This document shows positions 23,760 to 35,150 of a DNA stretch of 64,000 nt, in pieces. Each line of letters starts with the position of its first letter. Positions within the stretch are counted from its first letter, which is position 1. The notes under the pieces were generated by a model. The model was given only the letters and a program-made list of their open reading frames with translations, was not told the origin of the DNA and searched no databases. The stretch lies in contig OY776120.1 of NCBI GenBank assembly GCA_963675135.1, positions 14,226,001 through 14,290,000 on the forward strand. The letters run 5' to 3'. A program made the translations under genes and the position numbers. Source of the stretch: Galeopsis tetrahit (Eukaryota; Streptophyta; Magnoliopsida; Lamiales; Lamiaceae).

Positions 23760-23914
23760 GATGAAGCCAAAACTACTTGAATCTTTTCTTATTAGTAGAC
23801 TAGTTAAGTAGTTACCTTGTCTTAAACATCAAATAGTACTTATCTTTCATTCATTCAAAGTAGATCAGTAGATTACACATACTTGAATAACAACATATCA
23901 GAGCAAAAAAAAAA

Positions 23915-25500
23915 CTATACTGAAAAGTTACCTCTTTCTGAATCTGGAACACAGAAAGCATTGAGTAGTCTAGTATGAATTTCTTTGATATGTTCTTCGT
24001 CTTCAATCTTCTCGTTGTCTAGCAGCTCATCTTCATACTTCTTGATCTGGTTCACATCTGCCCTTTTTCCAGAACTAGTCATGGGACACTTCCATTTTGG
24101 AAAACCAGGAACAAGAATATTAAAATTAGCAGCAGCAGATATCCTTATGATCAAATTCCATAGCATCTTATGCTGTCCTTCCATGAATTTGTCAAACATA
24201 GCATAAAGATCATCAGAGTTATCAGAATCTCCAAACTTCCTGATAATCCAGTGATCTAGTTCCCACTGCCTTTTCACTTTCATCCATTCTTGACGATGTT
24301 CTTTGTCAATAAAGTGATCAATGAGCTTGTCTTCTATTTGATCTTCAACAGACTTCAGCTTCAACAAACTTTCAATGTGCTTCTCAATTTTCTTCTTCTT
24401 CGCATAATGAGCTTCATTACTTGGATCAACAACCTTTTGCTTCTTCAAAATAGTTGACTCAGGAGTAGGTTCTTCAATGGTAATAGACTTCCTTTTTTAT
24501 ACCATTCTTGTCTGCACTTCAGCTTCTGGAGATGCAATGGCCTTGCCCTTCTCCTTCTTCTTCAACTCATCTGCTTCAACTTTAGCTTGCTCAACTTCTG
24601 CAGTTTTAACCAATCTGCCTCTGTTTCTCTTAGGCCTTCTGAGATCTTGCATAGCATCAGCAGCTTCCTTTGCTTCTGACTCAGCACTGGATTTAGATTT
24701 TTCAATTTCAGCTTCAGCACTGATCTCAGCTTCAGATTGTTTTGTCTTCTTTGTCTCTTCCCCCTTTTTGGCTTCATCAGTAGCCTGGAGAGAGAAAAGA
24801 GAAGTGAAACGAGTCATCTCTTCATACATAGCTTGTTTCATTTGACTCGTAGCTTTTTCAATTTGCTTCTCATGCGAATTGTTTTGACTCAACTTGTCCA
24901 GCTTGGTCGCCACCAACTCCAGCTTTTGAGTAGACAAGTTCAACTCATTCTTAAAATGTGTTGCGGTCAAACGTAACTTCTTATTTTCATCAGTCATAGC
25001 AGAGATAAGTTGTTGAGCTTGAGTTAACTGATCATAAGCTTCCTTCCGTTGAACATCAGCAACCTCGATTCTTGCTCTATAGACTCTTTCCAACTTCCTG
25101 GATTCAGTAGCTAGAACTCGAGCAAAATCAACTGAGCTCTTCTCTGAGTATTCAACCTGATCTTGGAGAAATCCTTCAAGTTGCTCAAACATATGCTGTC
25201 TGTATTCATCATCAATCTGATTGACTGCATTTACTATCAAATCTTTTGAACTTGTCACAAGGACATTGTTTTGTTCAATAAGAGCACCTCCTCCTCCAAG
25301 ACCACTTGAGGAAATGATTCTAGATAGGGTTTGAGCCCACATCGAGTGCATTTAGCCAGAATCTCAGCATCGTCGTCTGAGTGATTGCCTTTGAAGAACA
25401 CAGATGGTTCAACATTTACTTTGTTATCGGAGATGTACCGGCCTAGGTCGAATGTGACCTGCATGTTAGTTCTAAGATCGAAGATAGATCGAATAGACAT
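23915..25500 (-). pseudogene. Third ORF of element B, internally deleted and with a nonsense codon
   Basis: The start MSIRSIFD at 25500 matches the third ORF of element A over about 84 residues (CTRCG motif, VVLEEEV). The sequence then jumps near 25290 to the coiled-coil region (IEQN..., A residue about 700), in another frame. Roughly 615 codons are missing. The coiled coil continues to 24497, where a TAA interrupts it in frame after ASPEAEVQTRMV. Beyond the TAA the frame stays open to the conserved C-terminal domain (KKKKIEKHIE, DHWIIRKFGD, FMEGQHKMLW, CPMTSSGKR) and stops at 23915. The remaining parts are about 70-75% identical to A at the protein level, far less than gag and pol. Confidence 0.85.
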
Positions 25501-26362
25501 CTAAAAAAAATCAGTAACTGGATTGCTTGAGAATCGGGAGAGAAAAGTCTTCTTGAGAGAAAGAGAGTTAACAAAAATGTGACTAAGTCATGTGATAATT
25601 TGGGTTTTGATCAAGACGGTTAAGACCTTTGGCATTCGGTTACGGAACCAAGAGTATTATGTAATTTGATATTGTAAACTTTGAAATCCACCCCTTCTTA
25701 GTTAGAATAGAGAAGTGAACTTATCTATCCTAGTGTAGATGAGTGAGAACTGGATGTATACACCACATCAAATGAGAGTGTATAAATCTAATTCAAGGGT
25801 TTTCAAATTCTACCAATACCTAATTACTATAATATCCTTAATCCGTTTTGATTAAACACTTAGCATTGTAAAGTAAAACAAACTTAGCTTGTCCGTTTGA
25901 GTCCATCCAGAACAGACGAGTAGACTCAAGCTACATCAGACGAGTTGACTTAAGTACACAAGACGAGTTCCCCCTTCGTCTGTGCATGTCTATTCTGATC
26001 CTCGAACGACTTCATGTACCTATCTTCTCATTTTCAACATGTAATTGATGGTATAAGTAAAGTAACAATAAATAAGATGAATATCAATCTAAAGCAATGA
26101 TCAAGGGTTCGAACAAGATGACTATTGACTAGCATAAGAGTCAACATAAGGATATTTAAGAAATCATAGATTCCCCCTTAAATGTTTATTCCCTTAGTAT
26201 TACCCTCAGCTTTACCAGCTTCCTCATCGGGTTGTCTGGTCATCTTGTCTAGCCTTGTATACCTGTTTGGTGCGTGAGTAGACGAGTGCTCCGTGCTTTT
26301 TGTGGTAACTTGTCTATTTTCTCCTTTCTTCGCAGAACCGTACCTGTCTGGTTAGTACATTT
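25501..26362 (-). other. Post-pol spacer of element B
   Basis: Non-coding stretch between pol stop and third-ORF start. It contains two polypurine 9-mers (AAGGGGGAA, minus strand) and a TTTATACAC-like motif near 25785. It is similar to A's spacer near pol, and the match weakens toward the third ORF. Confidence 0.6.
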
Positions 26363-29300
26363 CTACATACTAGTAGGATCAAGATCAATTAGTCCTAGAC
26401 TAATGCATAATTCATGAAATCGTGCCTCAGCTAATGGTTTTGTGAAAATATCAGCTCTTTGAAAATCAGTATGAATCTTTTCCATGCGAATATCCTTCTT
26501 TTCTACATGATCACGTATGAAATGGTGTTTCACATCAACATGCTTACAACGTGTGTGCAGAACAGGATTTTGTGTAATGGCAATTGCACTATTACTATCA
26601 CAGAATATAGGAACATTTGATTCACAAATATTATAATCTCTAAGCTGTTGAATAAGCCATAATAATTGACTACAACAACTACCAGCAGCCATGTACTCGG
26701 CTTCAGTAGTAGAGGTAGCAACACTTGTCTGCTTTTTCGAAAACCATGAAATGAGTTTTGTGCCTAAGAATTGACAAGAACCAGATGTAGATTTCCTATC
26801 TATTCTACAACCACCAAAATCAGAATCAGAGTAGCCACTTAGAGATAAATCATCATTCGAAGGATACCATATACCACGATTGATGGTTCCTTTCAAATAT
26901 TTCAATATCCTTTTAGTGGTTTCCATATGACTCTCTTTTGGATTAGCTTGAAAACGAGCACATACTCCAACAGAAAATGCAATATCAGGTCTACTAGCAG
27001 TTAAGTAGAGTAATGAACCAATAAGACCACGGTAATGAGTTTGATCAGTACACTTACCTTGTTCGTCTGGGTCCATTCTGTATGTAGGTAGCATAGGTAC
27101 GCCAGCAGACTTGCATGTCTTAATACCATACTTGTCTAGAAGATTTCTAGTATACTTTGCTTGATTTATGAAAATCCCTTCAGGGGTCTGTTTTACTTGA
27201 AGTCCAAGAAAGTAATTCATTTCACCCATCATTGACATCTCAAATTTACTTTGCATGAGTGTTGAGAAACTTTCACTCAGCTCTTTGTTAGGTGAACCAA
27301 AAATGATGTCATCTAATTTGGACGAGTAAAATGTCTTTCCCTTCTTGTCTTCTAAACAAGGTTCTGTCTACCTTGCCTTTAGTAAAACCATTTTCTAATA
27401 GAAATTGAGAAAGAGTATCGTACCAGGCTCTTGGAGCTTGCTTTAGTCCATATAAGGCCTTCTTTAATTTGTATACCTGATTACCTTTGACTTCGAAACC
27501 TGGGGGTTGTTCAACATATACTTCTTCCGCAAGAATACCGTTAAGAAATGCACTTTTAACATCCATTTGATATACAGTAAATTTCATGTAAGCAGCATAT
27601 GCAAGAAACAATCGAATGGCTTCTAGTCTAGCAACAGGAGCATATGTTTCATCATAATCTATGCCTTCAGCTTGTGAATAGCCTTGGGCGACTAGTCTAG
27701 CCTTATTACGAACAACTACATCATTCTCATCTTTCTTATTCTTGAAAATCCATCGAGTTCCAACTACATTATGATGTTTCGGTCTATCGACAAGTTCCCA
27801 GACGTCGTTTCGAACAAACTGATTCAACTCGTCTTGCATAGCAATGATCCAATTACTATCAGCCAATACCTCATTAATGGTTTTAGGCTCGATAGATGAG
27901 AGGAAACAACACCAGCAAAACAGAGATGGACTAGATTGTTCTTGCGACTCAAAGAGTTGTCGTCTAGTCTTAACACCAACAGTAGAATCACCAATAATAT
28001 TTTCAGTATTATGCGCTGATTTCCATGTATTTCTATTCTTAACAATAATACTATCATCTATATCATGTACAGCATCATGCATGTCAACATCATTATCATC
28101 AGAAGATTTAATGGGAGTGGACGAGTCGACTAGTTTAGGTATGTCAACTGGTCTAGTAGAGTTACCTTGAGCACTCACCTTCTTCTGGTCATCTGACTCG
28201 AGAGCTTTTATAAATGGATTGTAAGCTTGAACGGATTCATATACCTCTGAGTCTTTGTCAGATTCGACATTTAGCTCAGTAGCTTTCTCACTGATCTTGT
28301 TGGCAGACGCGTCCTGTTGAGATTCTTCGAAAACCACATGTGGTGTTTCTTCCACACAAAGGGTTGAGTAGTTGAATACTCTAAATGCTTTACTAGTCGA
28401 GGAGTATCCTAAGAATATCCCCTCGTCTGCTTTAGCATCGAATGCATTCAACTTGTTTTTCCCATTGTTATGGATGAAACACTTACATCCAAATATATGA
28501 AAATATGAAACTCTGGGTTTTCTACCTTTCCATACCTCATAGGGCGTCTTACCTAGTGCTTTATTGATAGCACTTCTATTTTGTGAGTGGCATGCAGTGT
28601 TGATAGCTTCTGCCCAAAACTTCTGAGGCGTATTATACTCTGTCAGCATGGTCCTGCAGGCCTCCTTAAGAGTTCTGTTCCTTCGCTCTGCTACTCCATT
28701 TTGTTGTGGTGTCCTTGCTGCACTAGTAAGGTGCTGGATGCCACGCTTAGAACAAAATTCTTTAATATAGCAGTTAATAAATTCAGTACCCTTGTCACTA
28801 CGGATCTTGACAATTGACTGATTCTTCTCAACCTGTAACTTCTTCAACAGATCAGGCAAAAGTGTTTGTGTATCACTCTTCTTGTGTAAGAAGACTACCC
28901 AAGTGAATTTAGAATAGTCGTCTACCACAACAAGTGTGTACCTTCTACCGTTCAAAGTTGGAGTAGTTATTGGGCCATGTAAGTCCATATGTAGAAGTTC
29001 AAGAACTCTACTGGTTGAGAGGGATGGAATAGATTTAAAAGAACCCTTTACCTGTTTACCTTTTTGACAGGACGTGCATACATGTGACTTATAGTAGACT
29101 TCATTGGGAATACCTTCCACAAGGTAGTCTCTGGCTATCTTATTAAGAACCTTAAAGTTTAGATGACAAAGGCGTCTATGCCAGAGCCAGCCAAGTTCTT
29201 TAGGATTCTTAGTAAGTAGACAGGTGTCCCTCGGACAACTGTTCCAGTTTACTATGTACACACTTCCTTGTCTAATGCCAACCAGTAAGACTGTGTGAGT

Positions 29301-29639
29301 TCTTTTGTCAATGATTTCACATTTCTGACTCTTGAACTGCACCTTGTATCCACGATCACAAAATTGTGAGACAGAGAGTAAATTGTATTTCAAGCCTTCA
29401 ACATAAGAAACATCTTGAATCTCTATGTCTCCATTTCGAATGTAACCAAATCCTTTGGTAACTGCAGTGGAGCTGTCACCAAATATCACTTTTGGTCCTT
29501 CTTGCTCATGGTAGCTTGATAAGAGAGTCTTGGTACCAGTCATGTGGTGCGAACAGCCACTGTCTATGTACCAAGTTTCTCCTGTTGAGCCACCTTTCTT
29601 GTATAGATCGAGTCGACCCTGCAATCGATGATAATACAT
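26363..29639 (-). pseudogene. Copia pol of element B, frameshifted at the RT active site
   Basis: It opens at about 29639 (MYYHRLQGRL) in the -1 frame relative to gag, after TAA ATT. It reads protease (YIDSGCSHHM), integrase (HRRLCHL, CTSCQ, SDKGTEF), RT to KDILLVQI, then breaks. Near 27310 five bases present in A (TACGT on the minus strand) are missing, which removes the Tyr-Val of YVDD and shifts the frame. The frame resumes as RT C-terminus and RNase H (STTEAEYMA), ending at 26363. Apart from this deletion pol is complete and about 97% identical to A's by eye. RT activity is lost. Confidence 0.92.
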
Positions 29640-29659
29640 AATTTAGGTACCCTCCTTGT

Positions 29660-32203
29660 TTATTGGGGTCCTTGGGGGTTAGTCGAGTTCAATGGAATCC
29701 AAATGTACATTGGAGTCCTGAACAAGTTTGACCTTCTAAGCTTTCGACCATATTTGTTGCAAAATAAGACCTTGTTGTCCTTATCTGGCCTATCAGTCGA
29801 GTTCGGGTCTACTCTTTGGAGATAGCCTTTTGACTTAATCTCTACTTGAGCAGGCACTTGTCTATGATAGTCAGAGTAAGGTTTATATGCATTAGGTCCA
29901 TACGGTTTATAGACATGTTTAGGTCTTTCTTCTCCTTTGATATCATATGACAAAGGTGGAGGATATAGAACAGGTTGTATACGATATTTTGGACCTTCCT
30001 GTCTAGGTCTAGACGAGTAGAGTTGAGACTGCCTTATGAAAGGAGGTCTAGACTCTTGTCGTCTAGTCTGTACTTGTCTAGTACTAGTCTCCTCAGGATA
30101 CCAGTCCTCGTATCTGACCTGATTTGGTCGTCCACGATTCCTAGTCCTTTGTTGACTTGTCTTAAACGGAACAGGCTTGTTGTTAACTTTCTTTTTACCA
30201 CCTTTGGTAATTGGAATGTTAACTTGAGCTTGTTTTGGTACGGTACCTTTTGATGGAGTGTCAATATCGTATATCAATGGTTCTTTTCCTTTATCATTAG
30301 TCAAAGAGCTTGAAATGAAAATAGTAGGGTTCTTAGGAACTTGAGTAGACGAGCTGGGTGTCTCAGCACCTATGCCTGTCTTGTCAGCAGGAGCCCTATA
30401 CCTATCTGACAGTTCAAGGTTAACCTTAGATGAGTTAACCAGGTCAGTAAGTTTAAGGTCTAATGTGACAACCTCGGTTTCTAAGAACTTATTACGTTCT
30501 TCAAGCTTTTTGAGCTTACTTTGTAAAACATTGAATTCATGTTTCTCAGTAGCGTGTGTCTTAAGTAGGTCTTGATACAACTTGTCTGTCAATGCACACT
30601 TCTCTCTGAGTTGTCTCAACTCTTCTTGCAAGCGTTCATTTAGGACTGTTATATTAGGATCTACTTTAGACTGAGCTTCCTTAAGATCAATGATTTTTTG
30701 TCTTAAGGTGATATTTTCGTCACTGACTTCAATGAATGCCTTGTTGGCAAGTAGGAGGTCGTCTTCAACTGCACTAGTAGAGTGCTGAAGACTACTCCCT
30801 ACTTGGCTACTGGCAGTGTCACTTTCATCAGAATCTGATTCATCACACGATTGAAAGGATGTAACAGATGATACCTCTTGGTCGATTTTAGCCATGAAGC
30901 ATAGACCATCATCAACTATGAATGCTTCATCGTGATCTGGTTCAGACGGGTAGCTAGATGAGGATGATGGCAACTCGTCTGAGTCAGAGTCAGAGTCATT
31001 ATTGGCCATCATTGCCTTCTTACCACGGTTGTATCTTCTTTCCCTTCGTGCTTTGCGTTCTTCTCGATCATCAGTACTCAGGTCTGGACATTCATATATG
31101 TAGTGACCTGGTTTCTCACAGTTATAGCACACAAGATCATTAGTAGCCTTTTTAATAGGAGAGTTGTTCCTTCGTTTATCTCGTCTATCAGAACGAGTAA
31201 TTTTCCTACCATCAGACTCTCTATCTTGTCTGTTACCTTTCGAGACTTCGTCTCTCCTTTCGGACGAGTTTCGGTCTCGTCTGGTCTCAGACGAGTTCTT
31301 AGAAGCAGACCCTCTATGCTCTCTATAGAACTTCTTATATCTTCCGAAACGTTTATTCAGCCTATCAAACTTTCTAACCATGAGGCTTACCTGATCCTTC
31401 AGGCTAAGATCAGTATCTATCTCGTCTTTAACAGAAGCAGACCTAGTCTTAGTCTTAGACCTGTCTATCTTAGACGAACTAGCCTTAAAAGCAACGTTCT
31501 TAGATACAGCATGTTCTCTGTCACTACTTACTATGGGTTCATCTTCGTCTAGATCAAACTCATGAGCCTTTAGAGTTTGAAACATAGTCTCTGCTGTCCA
31601 TACGTCTATATCTTGGGTATTCTTAACAAGCATCTTTACCATCTTCCATCGACTATCAAGGCTTTTGAGAATCCTAAGATTGATTTCACGTGGAGTATAA
31701 GATTTACCAAGGACTTCCAAGTCATTCATGATTTTAGTAAAACGAGTATCCAACTGGTCTATTGTTTCACCAGCTTTCATATGAAATGATTCGAATCTTT
31801 GGACTGCAGTGGAAAGCTTGCTTTCTTTGATTAGGGATGTCCCTTCACAAATGATAGCTAAGCGATCCCACATTTCTTTGGCAGTTTTACATTTTAACAC
31901 TTTTCCCAGATACTCGTTAGGAAGAGTGTGTAAGACGTAATTCTTGGCCAAGCTATCCAAATTATTTTGTCTCATTTCTTCAGAGGTTAGTTCTGACCTT
32001 GGTTTCTTGACGAGAGTACCCACTGGTTGATTTGGATCAAGGGCAGCAGTATTGGGGATCATGGTCACAATTGGACCTTCAGTGACTACGGAGATCATTA
32101 AGTCGTGAGTGGAGCTGAAGATGGTTTCCATCCTGAGCTTCCAATAGTCGTAATCCTGTACCTGGAACTTAGGTAGTTTGTTGGCGCTTATCTCAAGAGA
32201 CAT
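29660..32203 (-). CDS. Copia gag of element B (847 aa)
   Basis: Open gag polyprotein starting MSLEISANKL, with the Copia gag entry (FQVQDYDYWKLRM). A zinc knuckle CYNCEKPGHYIYEC lies at about residues 359-372. An acidic serine-rich stretch, a coiled coil and a basic tail ending NPQGPQ follow. It is the same length as A's gag and about 97% identical. The ATG lies about 180 nt after the PBS. Being intact, it could still supply particles in trans. Confidence 0.93.
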   Translation of the reverse strand: MSLEISANKLPKFQVQDYDYWKLRMETIFSSTHDLMISVVTEGPIVTMIPNTAALDPNQPVGTLVKKPRSELTSEEMRQNNLDSLAKNYVLHTLPNEYLGKVLKCKTAKEMWDRLAIICEGTSLIKESKLSTAVQRFESFHMKAGETIDQLDTRFTKIMNDLEVLGKSYTPREINLRILKSLDSRWKMVKMLVKNTQDIDVWTAETMFQTLKAHEFDLDEDEPIVSSDREHAVSKNVAFKASSSKIDRSKTKTRSASVKDEIDTDLSLKDQVSLMVRKFDRLNKRFGRYKKFYREHRGSASKNSSETRRDRNSSERRDEVSKGNRQDRESDGRKITRSDRRDKRRNNSPIKKATNDLVCYNCEKPGHYIYECPDLSTDDREERKARRERRYNRGKKAMMANNDSDSDSDELPSSSSSYPSEPDHDEAFIVDDGLCFMAKIDQEVSSVTSFQSCDESDSDESDTASSQVGSSLQHSTSAVEDDLLLANKAFIEVSDENITLRQKIIDLKEAQSKVDPNITVLNERLQEELRQLREKCALTDKLYQDLLKTHATEKHEFNVLQSKLKKLEERNKFLETEVVTLDLKLTDLVNSSKVNLELSDRYRAPADKTGIGAETPSSSTQVPKNPTIFISSSLTNDKGKEPLIYDIDTPSKGTVPKQAQVNIPITKGGKKKVNNKPVPFKTSQQRTRNRGRPNQVRYEDWYPEETSTRQVQTRRQESRPPFIRQSQLYSSRPRQEGPKYRIQPVLYPPPLSYDIKGEERPKHVYKPYGPNAYKPYSDYHRQVPAQVEIKSKGYLQRVDPNSTDRPDKDNKVLFCNKYGRKLRRSNLFRTPMYIWIPLNSTNPQGPQ

Positions 32204-32383
32204 GATTTCAAGAAATGAGAGCTAAGTAGAGTTATGATCAAGAACAACAGATAAGTCAAAAACAGGGAGCACGAAAAACAGATGATACAAGAATATGATC
32301 AAGAACACATATACAAGAACAGTCAAGGACCAAGACTTCACCCTAAGTCTTGAGTCGGTTATCAAGAAACAGCAGTTCGTAAA

Positions 32384-32400
32384 CTACTGCTCTGATACCA
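32384..32400 (-). other. Primer binding site of element B
   Basis: The minus strand reads TGGTATCAGAGCAGTAG, complementary to initiator-Met tRNA. It lies two bases from the 5' LTR. Confidence 0.92.
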
Positions 32401-32402
32401 CT

Positions 32403-33722
32403 TGTTGGTCCCAAGTTGAGTTAATAACGAGTAAGCTAGTGAAAATGTCTAGAGGGGGGTGAATAGACTTTTCAAAAATCTTTCGAAATATCAAAGTACA
32501 ATATGCGGAATACGAAATTATCAATGAGCCCAATTCAAGATTATACTCAACTTAGATTCGAGAACTCTGTTCTATACTCAACTAATCTAGTTCAGTTAAG
32601 TAGTTAAACCAATTAAGCAATTTAAACAATCAAAACAATAAAGTAAATCAAACACAAGATTTATAGTGGTTCGACAACTTGTCTACATCCACTCTCACAA
32701 ACCCAGTTGTGATGTTTCCACTAAAACTCTTCCAATCGAGTACAAGTGTATGTTCCTGTCTTTAAAGTCCCAAGAAGAAGACTTAGATCTTCAACAGACT
32801 ATACCTCCAGATATGTCTACGATCTTACTAGAAATTTTACAAGTATCTAGCACCTTGAAAAATAACAAACAAAAACTAAAAACTTCTCTGATTTTCAGTA
32901 GTAGCCTTCTTGATTCTTCACTTGTCTTCTGGCTTCTATCTGAACTTCAATCAACTCTGAGAGTAATTCCTTCACTTGAATCTTCAATAACGTTTGTAAG
33001 TAGTAATTCTCAATATTTCAGTTTTCAGTCGTGCTCAACCAATGAATACCTTGGGGTATTTATAGACTTCAAATCCAAGAACTTTCAGTTGTGTAACAAC
33101 CTTTCTTGAAAACTAACTTCTAACTGATTCTTTTATTCTTCTACGCGTTTCTTCAGTTAATTAGTTATTCCATAACTAATTCTTCAATTTCATCTTCAAT
33201 ACGCGTTTATGTAACTAACTTCAAGTTGACCTGTCTTTGTGCAGTTGCGCACCTGTCTTGTCCAGTAGTAGTAGACTGCGTCTTCTACTTGACTTGTGCA
33301 GTAGGCTTCTTCAGATTACAACATAAAACTAATCTAGTCTATCAACTAATTCTAACAAGACTATTACATTACATTAAGCTTTTATAACACAAGCTTAGTC
33401 AACTTATAAACTATACAATGAATCTAATCTATTACATAAAAACATCATGAGCTCTATATTGTAATTATAGCTCAATAACAATCTTAACATATACAACTAT
33501 GAACAGATATGAAGTACTTATACATCGTACTTATCTTTTAAATATAAACAATACTTTTCTTTTTATATGAACTCTACTGATCTGTTCAAGATGACTTCAA
33601 CTCAACTAGACTAGATTAGTCAACACTTAGAAAATATTCAAGTCTTCTTTTGGCTTATCAAAACTTTATCTTTTATCTTTTATTCATCATTTAGGACTTG
33701 TTCTAGGATTCATATCCCAACA
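32403..33722 (-). repeat. 5' LTR of element B (1320 bp)
   Basis: Partner of 22426-23745, with five substitutions counted by eye. TATA at 33056-33065 (minus CTATAAATAC); hairpin at 32666-32692. Confidence 0.96.
32666..32692 (-). promoter_or_regulatory. Conserved LTR hairpin motif, element B
   Basis: On the minus strand, outer GTGG/CCAC encloses an inner near-perfect palindrome GACAAGTTGTC, followed by TATAAATC. Identical text occurs in both LTRs of A (19201-19227, 42267-42293) and in B's other LTR. Confidence 0.6.
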
Positions 33723-35150
33723 ATAATATACTAGGGATTCAAATCTAACATCAGACGGGTCCTGAGTAGATGGGGTCTCTAACTCAGCTGTTGCAGTAGC
33801 AACTGGCGTCTTGTCTGAAGTAGATGGGTTAGAGGGTTCACCATATTCTGGCGAGGGAGAGGGAGTAAAGGTAGTGGTTTCTGTGGGCTGTGATGTGGCT
33901 AGGTCAGGTATGACAACTGTAGGAGTATCAGTTGTATCTTGTCTGGGAGTGATTTGGGGATGACTGGCTCTAAGCGGTAATGCCGCCAGTACATGTGAGG
34001 TTGAGGATAAAGGACGAGGCCTAGATCGATGTGATCTAGCCTTGGTTCGAACAGTAGAGAGAGAGAGAGATGGAATTGACAAAGATTGTGAAGAAGTACC
34101 AACCTGGTGACTCGTCTCTTCTAGTGGAGGTGGGGTTCCAACTCTCACAAGAGTATACCTCTCTGGAACTTGGTCACTTGACTCCTTCTCATGTAGCGAC
34201 TCTTCATCTGATTGAGTCTTTTCAGAGTCGTCTGCACTGGACTCTTCTTCCTCAGACTCAGCTTGTGAAGAACTCTCTGAATCCGCGTACGGCAACACTT
34301 CAGATTCATCAAATTGAACGTGCCTAGGAGCAGCTGGCCTGACAGCAGCTTGCTTCCTCAGTGCTTCTTTCTTTAAGTAAAACTTCAGAGGATGAAATGG
34401 CTTCCCCTTGCTCCAAGTAGTCTTGTTGGGCATCAAAATTGGGAGTAAGATGCTTAGCTTGTTACCATATCCAACTGCTTGAGATACTACCCAGTTCCTA
34501 GTATCAACATCCACCCTAACACTCTTCTCGAAGTGCATCATCCTGTCAGCTATCAACTTGAACCAATTTCCCTCAGTAATTCCATCATAGATAGCTGCCA
34601 TAATTCTTGTTTTGACTTGGGTAACTGAGTCATGAGACCCCGTGGCACATAGAAGCATCTTGATTGCTATGTCCAGTAGAGTGCGATACTTTTCCAACAA
34701 TTCACCCTTCTTGGCTGTTATAGCTTTCCCATCCGGTTTCAACCTCATTTTCTTCCCACAGAAGATACTCAAATATCTCATCTCCTGTCCTTCAGCGTAC
34801 TTTTCCACATCAATCGTTCCGATGGGTAACTTTAATCGTTCAAATAGGGCTTCACGAGTGATTTCCACTCGATTTGAACCGATAAATGATTCGATAATAT
34901 CTCCCCTTCTGCTGGCGTTTGCATAGAATTCCAAAACCTCTTCCTCAAGAACAACTTTAGGAAACGCCTCCAAGTAGGGTCGTAGGCCACATCTGGTACA
35001 CTTGGTCAAGATTTCTGCATTTCCGACCGTATGAGTTCCTTCGAAAAACAGAGATGACTCAACATGCACCTTGTTGTCATTTATATATCTCCCTAGATCA
35101 AATGTTGCCTGAATGTTGGTGCTGACATCAAAGATAGATCGAATAGACAT
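33723..35150 (-). pseudogene. Third ORF of element A, N-terminal 476 codons (split by element B)
   Basis: Start chosen at MSIRSIFD (35150), the start shared with element B; the frame happens to be open further upstream to 35330. The N-terminal about 250 residues look globular (FDLGRYINDNKV, CTRCGLRPY, a helical core). After that come acidic serine-rich sequence (EEEESSADDSEKTQSDEES) and a long proline/serine/threonine-rich linker. The frame runs into element B at the ATAAT target copy. It then resumes without shift at 22420, so B's insertion is the only lesion seen in this ORF. No homologous family was recognised beyond Sirevirus post-pol ORFs. Confidence 0.8.

Larger units (their letters stand above)
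22426..33722 (-). mobile_element. Sirevirus-like Copia element B (11.3 kb), nested in A
   Basis: Two 1320-bp LTRs (22426-23745, 32403-33722) are flanked by ATAAT at 22421-22425 and 33723-33727. Order on the minus strand: 5' LTR, initiator-Met PBS, gag (847 aa, open), pol (5-bp deletion at the RT active site), spacer, third ORF (large deletion plus nonsense codon), PPT, 3' LTR. At least five LTR differences were counted: 22590, 23165, 23274, 23374 and 23483 against their partners 9977 bp downstream. That is about 0.4%. B interrupts A's third ORF in the same orientation. Confidence 0.97.
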
